In this document: piece after piece, positions 34,303 through 46,239 of the stretch | How positions within the stretch are numbered: position 1 is the first letter of the stretch | Layout: every line of letters starts with the position of its first letter | NCBI GenBank assembly: GCA_022419385.1 | Contig: JAJUBI010000001.1 | Span: forward strand, 6,510,001-6,574,000 | Reading direction: 5' to 3' | DNA length: 64,000 bases | From: Paraconiothyrium sp. Pb-2020 | Taxonomy: Eukaryota > Ascomycota > Dothideomycetes > Pleosporales > Didymosphaeriaceae | Position numbers and translations under genes: made by a program | The notes under the pieces: generated by a model | Databases searched by the model: none | Seen by the model: the letters and a program-made list of their open reading frames with translations, nothing else | Told to the model about the DNA's origin: nothing

Positions 34303-35022
34303 ATGTCGGACTCCAACGAAAAAGACGACTACGACTCCACTCTCCCTCCATCCTACACCGACTCGCTCCGCCCGCAAACAACCGCATCATCATCAGCACC
34401 CCGCGGACAATCCCTCCTCGACACATTAACGCTGACACGTGCCACTACCGTCCGCTCCGTAATCCACACTTCCATTCTCCCGCTGCTCTCCTCGCGCGCT
34501 GCCATTGGCCTGCCTTCCACCGTCATCGCCCTCCTACCCTCGGACATCCCTCTTCCACCGCCACCAGAGAAGAATGATTTTTCGTTTGCAGGGTATGCGG
34601 GCGCGGAGAAGGTTGAAGATCAATTGAAGGTTATTGCTGGCGACGGTGGGGAAGAGGCGGTGGAGGTGGTGAGGTTGTCGGGCGAGGGGAATACGGGTGC
34701 GTTTTGGCGGCTACCAGTTGTAGTGGGAGAGTTGGAGAGAGGACTGAGAGATGTGCTCAATGATGGGAGGGAGAGGGGTATGCCGGTAGTGGAGCAGTTG
34801 GAGGAGGCCAAGAAGAAGGAGAAGAGGGGCCGCTTTGGGCGGAGGAAGGAGGGAAAGACGGAGGAGCAGGCGGGTGGAAGGGAGATTATGGCGAGAGATG
34901 GGGATAAGGTGTCAGTACGTGTGAGGGTGGAGGAAATATCTTTGCGAACGACGAATGAGTTCGGGCTGTATGATACAATGAATAGACAGTGCGTTGTTGT
35001 GAGGGTGGATGCGGCGTGTTGA
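34303..35022 (+). CDS. Conserved fungal hypothetical protein
   Basis: A single-exon 239-aa protein from the ATG at 34303 (MSDSNEKDDYDSTLPPSYTD). The N-terminus has a PPSY motif in an acidic context. The central part, LDTLTLTRATTVRSVIHTSI followed by LPSTVIALLPSDIPL, is a conserved-looking block of an uncharacterised ascomycete family. An internal basic stretch (EEAKKKEKRGRFGRRKEGK) could act as a nuclear signal or nucleic-acid contact. The C-terminus (VRVRVEEISLRTTNEFGLYD) is beta-rich. No catalytic motif was recognised. Confidence 0.75.
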   Translation: MSDSNEKDDYDSTLPPSYTDSLRPQTTASSSAPRGQSLLDTLTLTRATTVRSVIHTSILPLLSSRAAIGLPSTVIALLPSDIPLPPPPEKNDFSFAGYAGAEKVEDQLKVIAGDGGEEAVEVVRLSGEGNTGAFWRLPVVVGELERGLRDVLNDGRERGMPVVEQLEEAKKKEKRGRFGRRKEGKTEEQAGGREIMARDGDKVSVRVRVEEISLRTTNEFGLYDTMNRQCVVVRVDAAC

Positions 35023-35637
35023 GGGGTGGAGGAACAGCGAGCTGATTTGAACTTGGCATCGGTCGCAGGGGTTGGTTCTCCTCGAGGGCACAATTGGTTT
35101 TGAACGTACTCGGTACTGGCGCTGGGAGCGGTTTGAGGCAATCCAATACTGCCAAGCACATAATCACTGCCGCGGGTGGGTCCTGTACTGAGATCGATGC
35201 TGTGGTGGCCAATCTTGCATTCATACAGCAGAAACGCAAAGTTCAACTCAAAACCCCGCCGTTGACAATGCTGGAAAGTTTCAACCACTCAGTAGAACTG
35301 TATTCAGATGCGTTGTGCGCCCGCTCCAGAAATGTAACCGAAGACATCCATGGGCACAGTTCACACACCAATCTGGATGCCCATAGTAAGTTCGTTCAGA
35401 CTTAGTGATACTGCAAATGGTCGACCTGTTGAGCGTATTGCGGCGTGAAGCATGACTCGAAAAGTCGATGCGTAAGGAAGTTGTTTTCGTAAACCCTATG
35501 TCCTTCCTACATCGGCGGGCATGTTTGGTATACGATTGTTCCGTTTGGAGACTGTTCGATTTCGACAATTGTTCCTCTCGAGACGAGATCGGCGTAGCGT
35601 TCGGCTTGAAACTTCTCTCTATCCTAGGGGCTGAGTT
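35023..35637. other. Intergenic spacer between convergent genes
   Basis: The gap between the 3' ends of the gene at 34303 and the PYM gene. Nothing recognised beyond likely 3' UTRs. Confidence 0.5.
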
Positions 35638-36222
35638 TCAGCCATTTTTCTTCTCACCTTGTGCATCAAAACCCAGACTCTCTAACTGCCGGATAAGCTC
35701 GTTGATCTTAATCACCTTTTCGAACTGCTCTGGCAGTAGAACATCGCCCTTCTCCTTCTTATCTTTGAGCTCTTTTGCCTGGCGCAGCTTCTTCATCAGC
35801 TTCTTGGCTTCCTTCTCCTTTTCAGCCTCAGGGTCGGCGGGTGGTGTGGGGTTGGCAGGTGCCTTGCTCTCGGTGAGTGTCTGTTCTGCGGCATCTTCGG
35901 CGTCCGCAGCAGCAGCCGCAGCCTTTCTCCTGGCTTCCCGACGCTTAGCATTTTTGTTCGCGGCAGGGCTTCCTTTGGCGGGCTCGCTCTCGTCCTTTAC
36001 GTCCTGAGCTCCAGGGACGCCTCCCTTGCCACGGTTGCGGAACCCTTCTGCGGTACGATTCTTATAAATTTCGACGTCTTCGGGCGGGCGGTAGCCTGGG
36101 CGAACTCTGATTTCTTTCCGTACGGAGCCATCGGCACGTGTGGACGAGGGAATATGGCGCTCGCCAGTCTCGGATGTGGTGATTCCAGCCCTTGAGACTT
36201 TCGTCGTCTCTACTGTAGGCAT
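35638..36222 (-). CDS. PYM1: PYM, partner of Y14 and Mago (WIBG), exon-junction-complex disassembly factor
   Basis: A single-exon 194-aa protein with an ATG at 36222. The N-terminal Mago-binding motif is present at about residues 17-55: HIPSSTRADGSVRKEIRVRP followed by GYRPPEDVEIYKNR. The middle is Ala/Lys/Glu-rich (NAKRREARRKAAAAAADAED). The C-terminus has a coiled coil and a leucine-bearing element (INELIRQLESLGF). PYM binds the Mago-Y14 dimer and the small ribosomal subunit and helps release exon junction complexes in the cytoplasm. This suits an intron-containing genome such as this one. It shares a 377-bp divergent promoter with QCR9. Confidence 0.93.
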   Translation of the reverse strand: MPTVETTKVSRAGITTSETGERHIPSSTRADGSVRKEIRVRPGYRPPEDVEIYKNRTAEGFRNRGKGGVPGAQDVKDESEPAKGSPAANKNAKRREARRKAAAAAADAEDAAEQTLTESKAPANPTPPADPEAEKEKEAKKLMKKLRQAKELKDKKEKGDVLLPEQFEKVIKINELIRQLESLGFDAQGEKKNG

Positions 36223-36599
36223 CTTTGCGCAACGTAATAACGTTCAGCGAGCCGGCCGATAGCTGTAGTGGGGTATGTCCCACACGGAATGGCGCGGGTA
36301 CCCGCAAGGGTGTGAACCAGGTTCTGTGCACCGAAGTATGGTGTCCCAAGGTTGAAGTCGTATCAAAGGAAACGACTGTGAAGCGTCAACAATGCGCGGG
36401 GCTTTGGTGTGGTGAAAGGTAAAAGATCGGCAGGTGGTGGTGGTTGAACAAGCCGCTAACAGCCTAGCCAATCAGCGCATCCGTGATAGCTGTCGCCGGC
36501 GAGAATCTCGACGAGACCGAGCTTCTTCCCTCGACAACTCCCACGATCCCCACGATACACCCCCGACCGTCGCTCCCACGCGCTCGCAGCACCTTCACA
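36223..36599. promoter_or_regulatory. Divergent PYM/QCR9 promoter region
   Basis: The 377-bp spacer between the starts of PYM (minus) and QCR9 (plus). No gene fits. Both promoters should lie here. No specific site was assigned. Confidence 0.5.
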
Positions 36600-37038
36600 A
36601 TGGCCGGTGTAAGCCAATTGACCCTTTGTACCCTCCCTTTTGCGATGCTAACGAGTCCGCGCAGCTCACGTCCTTCGTCTACAAGCAAGCCTCCCTTTTC
36701 GCATCATCCGCTCCGCGCCGCCACTGACCTTGGACCGCAGCACCATCTTCCGGAGCAATGTCACTATGCTCACCACAGTCTTCGCCTCAGCTTTCGCCAT
36801 GCAGCTGTACGTACAAACAGACATTCCACCACCTTACCGCCGACCGCATACTGATGGGGGATATTAGGGCATTTGACACCGGCTCCGACCGCATCTGGGA
36901 CAGCATTAACCGCGGCGTACGTACTCTTCAATTACGCAGAAAGTATGATGAAAGCTAATGGGGCTACAGCGGCAATGGAAAGACATCAAGTACCGATACG
37001 TACAGAAGGCCGAGGACGATGGCGATGACGACGAGTAG
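36600..37038 (+). CDS. QCR9: Cytochrome bc1 complex subunit 9 (QCR9/UCRC family)
   Basis: Five exons give 70 aa: 36600-36608, 36665-36684, 36741-36806, 36868-36916 and 36970-37038. The spliced protein starts MAGLTSFVYNTIFRSN and continues with the single membrane helix TTVFASAFAMQLAFDTGSD, then RIWDSINRGRQWKDIKYRYV and an acidic end. This matches the subunit 9 pattern (YNxxFRxN, WDxxNRGxQWKDI). It is a small inner-membrane component of respiratory complex III. Intron 2 (36685-36740) starts with GC, not GT (TACAA|GCAAGC), and ends in CGCAG with a CACTGAC branch; the other three are GT-AG. Introns take up more than half of the gene. Confidence 0.92.
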
Positions 37039-37697
37039 GGTTGTGCAGCATCAGTAACCATGAGGGATATTTGAGCGGTTTCCAGAGTTCTCCAGCAGTT
37101 TCCGAGGCTAGACACTGTACAAATGTGTATGTTACAGCGCGAAATCAGCACCCAAGCGCCAATAGAGTTTCCCATGTCCATCTTTCATGCATATCTGTGC
37201 ATCTGCGCTCAACCCGTTGCCAAGTGGACAACTTTGTGTGCTCTTCTCTATGCGCGGCCGGGCGAAGCCGTGTCGAGGCTGTATTTTACGTGAGACGCCA
37301 TTGCCTGTTAGGCAGCTATAGCTCGTGAGCTTGTAGACTTACGCGCAAATAAGTAAATGAGTCTGGTCTGTAGCATTCCAATGTTTAGCCTGTGTAACTT
37401 CACCTTTGTAGCAGTCTCGACTGAATTGGGCGGCCTTTACATATGTCGCGTGTCTTACAGCGCAGCCGCAGCCCTGGCGTACATTTCTTGGCAGTGACGC
37501 ACGTCTAGAACAAGACCTCTAACGCTCCGCTTGAATAATTAACGCCACGCTCGGAGACTCTCAATCACATACAGATCAGGTCGCAAAAAGTGGCCGGCCC
37601 ACAGCACATCAACGCGCACCGCCCTTTGGAGCTACGGCCGACTCTACCTTTGTGCTCCCCGCCAGTCCTCCGCCTGCAGCGAACCTCGCCGCCCACG
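37039..37697. other. Intergenic spacer upstream of UBR1
   Basis: The 3' flank of QCR9 and presumed promoter/5' UTR of UBR1. Nothing else recognised. Confidence 0.5.
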
Positions 37698-40600
37698 ATG
37701 CTCGTATCCCTGCAGGAGCAGGAGCTATGCCGACACCTGCGCGAATTGCCGCGACGGCACAACTACCGTTATACAGAGGATGCTACCCGGGAGCTGCAGC
37801 AGATCCTCTTTCATTCCCTTGCTGGGCGGGATGAATACCTCCCGCACTTCTTCCCTAACGGCCCGCCTGCCGACCTAGAGAAGCCATGGAGCTTGCGCGA
37901 TGCTCAAGGCGCCGTAGAGGGTGCCGAATACACTGAGGCAGCACGGGGGAAGCCGTGTGGACACATTTTCAAGAGCGGGGAAGCTACATACCGGTGCAAG
38001 ACGTGCACTGCGGACGACACTTGTGTGCTTTGCGCGCGATGCTTCGACGCTTCAGACCACGAGGGTCACCAGGTATATGTCAGTGTGTCCCCGGGAAATT
38101 CAGGCTGTTGCGACTGTGGAGACGATGAAGCATGGGTGCGGCCCGTACACTGCAACATCCACACTGCTTCGTCAACGTCCGGAGCCGAAACCGAGTCAGC
38201 AGGAAAAGCGAAGGAAGGATCGGCGCTACCTGAAGACCTACTCGAGAGCATACGCATGACCATCTCTCGGACGCTCGACTATCTTATCGATGTATTCTCG
38301 TGTTCACCAGAACAATTACGATTGCCCAAGACGCAAGAGTCGATCCTAGAGGACGAGCGCTCGTCGCGATTGACGGCGAAGTGGTACGGTCCGGGCGACC
38401 AACCAGAGGAAAATCAGGAGTTCTGTCTCGTGTTATGGAATGACGAGAAACATACGGTACATGATGTGCGGGACCAGGTCGCCCGAGCATGCAAGCAGAA
38501 GCTGGCATTTGGGCTTGCCAAAGCCCATGAGGTCAATGATATCGGCCGCGCTACGGTTGTCACAAGGGGGAGCATCCCAGAACTCCTGAAGATGGCGAAG
38601 ATCATCGAAGATATCAAGTTAACCGTCACGATCCGGTCAGCTCGCGACACGTTCCGAGAGCATATGGGTGGTGCTATCGTTGACTGGATCTCCGACATCG
38701 CCGGATGCAGCGTTGGCGAGGACAATCAAGTCTTGCGTCGGACTGTATGTGAGGAAATGCTAAAGCCTTGGCGAGTTGGCAGCGAAGCTACCAACCAAAG
38801 CATTGGCAAGAATGGTCTTGACGATCATGAGATGGAGGATAAAGAGGCTGAGATGGAGGGCTTCTATATCCGTTACTTGACCGCACAGCGCCGTGCGCAG
38901 ATCGCACAGCTGAATCGCCAACGCGCTACGACTAATGACGGTACTCAAGCTTCAGATGCTGATGAGGAAGAGGAAGCCGAGAGTGCTGCTGATACTGGCG
39001 ACGGAGATGATGGTATGGACATTGATGAGACGGACCGGGATGGGGACGTGAACATGGAGCCTGAAGATCCAGTCTCATTATTAGTACGGCTACCTGTCGG
39101 CAACACTCTTCCTCAAGGTGGCGACCTTACGCCAGCGGAATCCGACAGCGAACCTACGATAGGAGCTCCAGCCTTGAGCCATGTTGAGCCATCGTTGCCT
39201 GTTCCAGAGACCCCCCGGACGAAGTCTTTACCTTTGAGACCCATGCGGCCTCCTAAATACTGGCTAGAAAAGCCGGTCAGTTACGGCAGAACGCCGGGAA
39301 CTCCTGCACATGAGGATCTATGGCAGCGACTACGTCTCGACCATCTTATTCTGTACGATCTCCGCATGTGGAAACAGTTACGGATAGGTGTACGGGACGT
39401 CTTCATCAGCACGGTTGTGACGATACCGCAATTTAAGCGTCTTTTGGGACTACGATTTGCTGGGGTGTACACTGCACTGGCACAACTATACCTCATCGCG
39501 GACCGAGAGCCAGATCATTCGATCATCAACCTTTCCCTACAGATGCTCACTACACCTTCAATAACAGCGGAGATCGTGGAGCGAGGAAACTTTCTGACAA
39601 ACCTCATGGCGATCTTGTATACCTTCCTCACGACTCGCCAGGTAGGATATCCATGGAATGTAGATCCTAAAGCGACTCTAGCCTTTGAACAAGGCGCTGT
39701 GACCAACCGACGGATGTATCATTTCTTTCTAGACATGAAGTACCTCCTTAGCTCAGAGCATGTGCAGGGCAGGATTCGCGAGGACGAACGCTATCTGTTG
39801 CAGTTCCTGGATCTCGTCAAACTGCACCAGGGTATCTGTCCGAACATCCGTGCTGTTGGGGAGCATCTCGAGTACGAGACGGAAGCCTGGATCAGTGCTT
39901 CTCTGATTACACGTGAGATCAACAAGCTTTGCCGGCAATTCTCGGAATCGTTCGTGTGGAAACGCGAGGACGACCCCAGCGACATCCGTCGAGCTATTCG
40001 GGCCGCTGCAAAGGTTGCTATTATCAATTCTCTTGGCGCTGAACGAAACCGCTTTGACCAGGCCGAGCTCAAGAATGAGACCCGTTTCAAGACTCTGGAC
40101 TGCCTCGAATTCGATGCAGAGCCATCAAGCTTGGTGGGACCTTCTTACCGGATAGTGGACTGCGTTGTGGCACAGGAACCTATGAGTTTCCACCATGCGC
40201 TACATTATACAGTATCATGGCTCGTCGATCGCGCCCGAAGTATGCCCAAGGAGCACCTTCTAAGCCTTCTACTCTTTTCTCAAGATGAGTTGCAGGAGGG
40301 CAACAATCCGGTAGAAATTCCTATACCCGAGTACCAACCAGAAGAGTATCTATTGGCCTTGTTTGACTTTCCGTTGCGAGTGTGCGCTTGGCTTGCTCAG
40401 ATGAGAGCCAGCATATGGGTTAGGAACGGCATAACCTTGCGGCATCAGATGACGCAGTACCGCAGCGTCTCGCAGCGCGATGTGTCTTATCAGCGCGACA
40501 TCTTCCTATTACAGGCAGCGCTTGTCCTGTGCAATCCATCTGTCTTTCTGGCAAGCATGGTAGACCGGTTTGGGGTGCTTGGTTGGATGAGCGGCAAGTA

Positions 40601-43600
40601 CGAGGCTGTCCACCACGGTTTCGAAGACACACAAGCCATAGAGGTCGTCGAAGATTTCGTCCATCTTCTGATCATTCTGCTCAGCGACCGATCGTCGCTC
40701 ATTCCTTTGGAAGACGAAGTAGAACCCCAAATCGCACTGATACGTAGGGACATTGCGCATGTCCTATGCTTCAAACCACTTTCATACTCAGACATGACGA
40801 CTAGGCTCTCGGAACGGGTACAGAACGCCGAGGAATTCCATGACGTCCTTGCCGATATCACAAAATTCAGGCCACCAGAGGGTCTCTCTGACTCTGGAAC
40901 CTTTGAACTGAAAGAAGAGTATATCGAGCTTGTCGATCCATACATGCATCAATATAGTCGTAACCAACGCGAAGAGGCGGAGACTATATACAAAAACTAC
41001 ATGGGGAAGAAGACTGGGAAACAAGCAGTCGAAATCGTCTTCGAGCCAAAGTTGCGACCGATTTCTTCCGGTCTTTTCCAGAATCTCTCCGATTTCACCC
41101 GCCAGCCATTGTTTAGTCAGATCATTTACTACCTACTAGGATACGGACTAATGGCTTCGACTAGCACTCCTAATATACCTGGTACCCGCGTTGAAAGTTA
41201 TATTCAGTTTGCCCTCCAACTCGTACTTGTTGCTGTCTTGGAAGACAAATCAGCACAGCATGAATGGTCGCAGGATGCGCCCGAATCTTTCGTCACGTCA
41301 GTCTTGACCAAGCGCGCCAATTTTGGATTACCTGATCATTCGACAATCTTTTCCATTTTGAAGAGCCTGTCGGAGAAAGAAGACTTCAAGGCCTGTGAGC
41401 CTAAGATCAAACTCATCATGCACCGCTTGAAACAAAGGCAGCCGAATACGTTCATCATCGCGTCCGCTGCCCTGAACATGGCTGCTGAGCGTATGGACAC
41501 CGCCTCCCCTGCCACAGTCACTCTTCAAGAAAAAGAATTAAAGAAGAAGCAGGCCCTCGAGAGACAAGCACGTGTCATGGCGTCTTTCAAGGAGCAGCAG
41601 GGCCAATTCATGGCAAACCAGGACTTTGACTGGGGAGAGGAATTCAGCGATATAGAGGAAGAGGCTGATAAACCGGCTGCGGAGCAAGAGAAGATCGAAA
41701 AATACCCTAGTGGAACGTGCATTCTGTGCCAGGAGGAAACGAACGAGCAGCGCCTATATGGATCATTCGGCTATGTTTCCCGCAGTCACATACTGCGGCA
41801 GACAAAGACATCCGATGTGGACTGGGTTGATGAAGTCATAGAAAATCCGGCTAATCTTGATCGCTCGGCGGATGCTGTACGCCCATTTGGCGTGTCCGGA
41901 AAGAATCGACGTATTGTCGAGAAGATTACGTCCAAGGGTGACAAGGTTACCACAGAACGGCAAGACCTGGGAAAAGGTTTTCCGTGCGAGTACACACGAC
42001 CTGGTCCGGTATCTACGGGCTGTGGTCATATCATGCATTATGCATGCTTCGAGGTCTATTTGCAGGCAACGCAACGAAGGCATGTTAGCCAGATCGCGAG
42101 GAATCACCCGGAGCGGCCCGAGCACAAAGAGTTCATGTGTCCACTTTGCAAGGCGATGGGCAACGTCTTTCTGCCAATTATCTGGAAAGGAAAGAAGATA
42201 TCTTACCCTGGAGCCCTGGAGCCCGAGTCTTCCTTTGACGAGTGGATGACTTCACAGCTTCCCAAGGCCATTGCCGAGGCGGACAGGAATTATCCTATTG
42301 TAGAGGCTGATGGTGGCAGTCTGACCCATACCCAGAAGTCGTTCTACGAGTACGGAAGGGAGACTTTTATACAACCGATCGCGAACCGTCTTGTTGACGT
42401 TAGCAGCCCGACTTTTAGCTCATTACCAGTGCCTCAGTCTTCTACGCAACCACGATTCCAAGTACCAGCATTTCTACAGAACAACGACCCTCGAGAACCT
42501 GTTGTAATTCCTCCGGAGCCCGTCGGTGCTGCTGCTGGGGCCGTTTTGGGAGCTTCAAGCGCTTCATTCCCAATGCTCGAGCTTGTCAAAGTCTATCTGC
42601 GCCTTAAGGAATCACTGAACGTCAACGGGGCTTATTCGGCTTTTACTTACCCAAAAAACCCCTCAGTAGCCATAGAAGAGCTTTCTCATACTGACGCTTT
42701 AGCAGAGGTAGGTCAAATTACATTATTCTGGAATTATACATACATATGTTGTTTCCAATCAGATCCCCTTGCTGGGTTGTGTCAGATGTTAACGAGTTGT
42801 ACAGGTCCTCGGCTATTCTATCTCTTCGGTTGAGATTGCCCAGCGTGGGGTACAGTCAGATTCCATACGAGGAACTCTGCTCGACAAGATATCCCCTCAG
42901 TCACTAACGCACCTTCGAATCTACTCCGAAACAGCGTCTTCGTACATTTCAGTCGGAGGCCTGCGTCATTCCCACGCCAATCACACCTTGAAAGAAGTAG
43001 CACGTAAGCGATACGAGCATCTCCATCAGCTTTTCATTGGCCATCCGAACGTCTTCGATTCCGATAGCTTGCCTTACGATCTTAAAGACATACCGTCGCT
43101 GTTGAGCCAGGATCCATTTACCTTGCTCTGCGAAGTCTCTATTTTTGCAGTACCAGAACTCGACCAGGACATCCACCACGTTCTACGCTTGTGTTATCTA
43201 GCTGAGCTAGTGCGCGTTGCCATTGCCTTCGCTGTTGATCGTCCCGATTTGCTTGATGACTATGGAACCGATCGCTTCATCAATCCCGAAAAGGTCAACC
43301 ATGGCACCTTTACCCCAGATCAGCTCGACGATCTTCTCAAGTTCGTCTGTATCGTTCTGAACATCTCCCGTCTTGGCAACTCGCCAGTTCCCCTAGAGTT
43401 CAACAACGTACCAATTCCAGACAAATTTCGGGACCCGAAATTTCTCTATAGCATCTTCACATTGGCATCGACGTATGCGCTACCATTTGTACGCAAGGCT
43501 GCTATCCTTATGCATGTGCGTTACGGTGTCGAACTTCCTCCAGTTGCTTTCGACCGCGTCGACGATCCCGAACTAGACCGCCTATCATCGCTTTTGAAGC

Positions 43601-44214
43601 TCCCGACGCTACACGAGATGTTCGCCTCCTTGTCGAGCAACACCCCCGCCGGTCATACAACACGCTCTGTCGTTGGAGGCTGGCTCCGCCACTTTCTTTG
43701 GGCTCGCGAAGGCCACTACAGCCCCGCACCCATCACCCTTTCTCACCCCTCCATCTTTGAGCTCGTCGGTCTCCCCAAGAACTATGACACTCTTACCGAC
43801 GAAGCCATCCGTCGCCGTTGCCCCGCCACCGGTCGAGAACTCACCGACCCCGCCCTTTGCCTCTTCTGCGGCGAGATCATGTGCTCCCAGGGTGTGTGTT
43901 GCATGACGTCCGACTCGCGCGGCGGGTGCAACCAGCACCAGGCCAAGTGCGGCGGAAATATTGGATTGTTCATTCATATACGCAAGTGTATGGTGCTTTT
44001 CTTGAACGAGGAGCACGGCACGTGGTATACAGCGCCGTATCTGGACAAGCATGGAGAGACGGATCCGACACTGCGCAGGCATCATCAGCTTTTCTTGAAT
44101 CAGAAGAGGTATGATGTGCTACTGAGGAAGGTATGGCTTGAGGGGGGCGTGCAGAGCTTTATTGCGAGGAGGTTGGAAGGGGATATCAACAATGGGGGTT
44201 GGGAGACGCTTTGA
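37698..44214 (+). CDS. UBR1: E3 ubiquitin-protein ligase UBR1 (N-recognin)
   Basis: Two exons, 37698-42707 and 42805-44214, encode about 2,139 aa, a normal length for fungal Ubr1. The 97-nt intron is GT-AG and joins DALAE to VLGYSISSVEIAQRG. The UBR box lies at about residues 87-155, with the Cys/His series CGHIFKSGEATYRCKTC, CVLCARCF and CDCGDDEAW. The protein then has a ClpS-like region (FCLVLWNDEKHTVHDV, about 237-255) for bulky N-terminal residues. A RING-H2 is at about 1340-1485 (CILCQEE ... STGCGHIMHYACFEVYL ... CPLCKAM). The C-terminal domain carries LCLFCGEIMCSQGVCCM and the IRKCMVLFLNE block. It marks proteins with destabilising N-termini for proteasomal decay. Confidence 0.96.
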
Positions 44215-44590
44215 TGACAAAGTTTCGTGAGCGAGAGGGGATTTAACATGCGTGGCTTAGCGGTTGTACACTTACCTGAAGATTACCGCGTGCTTGACTT
44301 GGAGTTCGCAGACGTGCTGAAGATGGGCGTTAGGCGCCGCGTATGGTGTACAGTGCATCATCAAATATTGTACGCGCAATATCGATACTAATTATCACCG
44401 ATTTTGCGCATCATGGCGTCGTATCTTGTTTCAATCTCGAACATGGTCTGAAAATGGACCTGGAACTTCGCGCTGCGCTCATCGTTTAGCGCTAGGTTTG
44501 TATGGGGTTAGTGCATCATTGCGCTCATGACGTAGTCATACGCGTCTACACGATCAACAACGCGAACCATTGATTCATCAACCAACCACT
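44215..44590. other. Intergenic spacer, nothing recognised
   Basis: The gap between UBR1 and the next plus-strand gene; probable terminator and promoter. Confidence 0.5.
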
Positions 44591-45574
44591 ATGAGTACTC
44601 TTGAGCAGCGCCGACAAGAGAATATTAGGCGGAATGCGATCCTGCTGCGAGAGCTAGAGCTCGCGCACATAAAGGAAGACCTTCAACCAAAACGACCTCT
44701 AGCAAAAAAGCGGCGCAAGCTTGATATCGTACAACCGTCGCGATCTTCAGCACGTATTGCCAGCACTCTTTCTCGTCCAGACTACACTGAAAATGACGCC
44801 AATTTAAACTCTGAACGCCTATCACATCACAGAGATTCTTCGAAGAAACCACGAGCGAAGACATCAGAAGCTGTCCTATCCGTCAACTCTGCAGCCCCAG
44901 AGTCGAGAGCGGAACATCCGGCCCTGGAGAGTATCAAAGCCGGCTGGACAAGTTGGGAAATCTCCGCGTCTCCTCCAACACGCGATTCTTTTGGAACATA
45001 TCACTTTGACTCCCATCCGGACTTCACCCCTAACAAATCGCCTGCGGACATTATCCGCGAGGGCTGTTTCGGCGGCTCGTACTGGAGACCACTGTACTCA
45101 AAACGACTCGGAACCACGATTCAGGATGACTGGCGGGAGCTCCCTGCTGAATGGACAGCTGGGCTAGACGTCGATCAATACATGATCAACCCATACTACG
45201 ACCCCGAAATCAACAAGCACGGCGTTGCCTGCGGCCAGAGCATCGAGCAATGGGAAGAAAACGGCTGGATAGCACACGACTACGACGTGCGTGGCTGGTT
45301 CCAGTGGTACTGCAGATTCTGGATCGGACGGAGGTGCGAGGATGATGAGCGTCAGATCTCGAGGTGGAAGAAATGCGTAGGAGAGACGGGACGGTGGAGG
45401 AGGACATTGCTGAAGCAATATGTCCAACGAGGGATAAGGAGTGTGTTTGATGATGGAGATGACGCTGATGGGGTTGCGGGAGAGGTCAGTCCGGTCGTGA
45501 GCCAGACTTGCTTGCATTGGGCGTATGAAGTGAGGCAGGAGGCACTTGACCGGTATTGGATTGAACGGAGATAG
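44591..45574 (+). CDS. Conserved fungal protein of unknown function
   Basis: A single-exon 327-aa frame from the ATG at 44591 (MSTLEQRRQENIRRNAILLR). The N-terminal third is basic and low in complexity, with a likely nuclear signal (RPLAKKRRKLD near residues 38-48). The C-terminal two thirds form a well-ordered Trp/Tyr-rich domain: IIREGCFGGSYWRPLYSKRL, DQYMINPYYDPEINKHGVAC and DYDVRGWFQWYCRFWIGRRC, with a basic RWKKCVGETGRWRRTLLKQY segment and a final CLHWAYEVRQEALDRYW. I recognise this as a conserved uncharacterised fungal domain. The aromatic residues suggest a compact fold, but no catalytic motif is evident. Confidence 0.8.
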   Translation: MSTLEQRRQENIRRNAILLRELELAHIKEDLQPKRPLAKKRRKLDIVQPSRSSARIASTLSRPDYTENDANLNSERLSHHRDSSKKPRAKTSEAVLSVNSAAPESRAEHPALESIKAGWTSWEISASPPTRDSFGTYHFDSHPDFTPNKSPADIIREGCFGGSYWRPLYSKRLGTTIQDDWRELPAEWTAGLDVDQYMINPYYDPEINKHGVACGQSIEQWEENGWIAHDYDVRGWFQWYCRFWIGRRCEDDERQISRWKKCVGETGRWRRTLLKQYVQRGIRSVFDDGDDADGVAGEVSPVVSQTCLHWAYEVRQEALDRYWIERR

Positions 45575-45893
45575 CGATGGTGAATGGGCACATTGTAAGA
45601 CTAGAGACCAAGCGTCTACTGCATAGCTTAGCCTGGGATTACCCAAGGTACTTTGAACAAGCCGCTGTACAACTCATTCTTTGGGAGAGAGGCTCTTGCC
45701 TTATCATCGCAGGTTCTATCGGGATTTGTGTTCGCGCTTCACGTCAACGTCGCCTCCTGCTTCCCAAGTTATTGATCGGGGAGGAAGAAATCTGTGCTTT
45801 CCTAAGATGCAATAAACAACCCGCAGATATAAGCTACTGCGGCTCCGTGCTGTTTTGCTCTTCACATATCTTATTTCGGATCATTACACGAAT

Positions 45894-46239
45894 ATGAATA
45901 CCGTTCGCTTCATTAATAAACATTTTTCCAACATCTTCTGGAGGGGAATTGAGGAGGCCGTGTGCGCCATTTTCTGTTGTTTGGTGATGGTGGTGGTGTG
46001 CCTCGTGGCTGGTCAACCTTGGTGGACCGGTTTCGCACCATTTGGCAACTTTGGCTACAGCGACATTGTCAAGTTCCTCCTTGGCTACCTGATGTCGCTC
46101 GTAGTCAAGCATGTGAGTCTTACATCGCTGATATTTCTTCGAATCACCCATTTGGACCTTTGACTCACGTTGGTGGGGATTCCTCACTAATTCACATCAT
46201 TTCTAGGTTCGCGAATGGTACGAGAACCAGCCCACCTAG
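45894..46239 (+). CDS. Small membrane protein, hypothetical (two exons)
   Basis: Exon 1 (45894-46112) and exon 2 (46207-46239) encode 83 aa. The 94-nt intron starts GTGAGT, has a CACTAATTC branch-like element and ends TTCTAG. The protein begins MNTVRFINKHFSNIFWRGIE. One strong hydrophobic helix (VCAIFCCLVMVVVCLVAG) is followed by WWTGFAPFGNFGY, a second, weaker hydrophobic stretch, and the tail KHVREWYENQPT. Without splicing the frame would end at 46163. Function unknown; the location is probably membrane. Confidence 0.65.

Noticed and set aside
34620..35288. 222-codon minus-strand frame opposite the hypothetical gene at 34303
   Set aside because: A shadow of the plus-strand gene; the plus frame has the better start and conserved-looking blocks.
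42708..42833. Read-through end of the first UBR1 frame as the real C-terminus
   Set aside because: The sequence after GCAGAG is a clean GT-AG intron, and the conserved UBR1 C-terminus continues from 42805 in phase.
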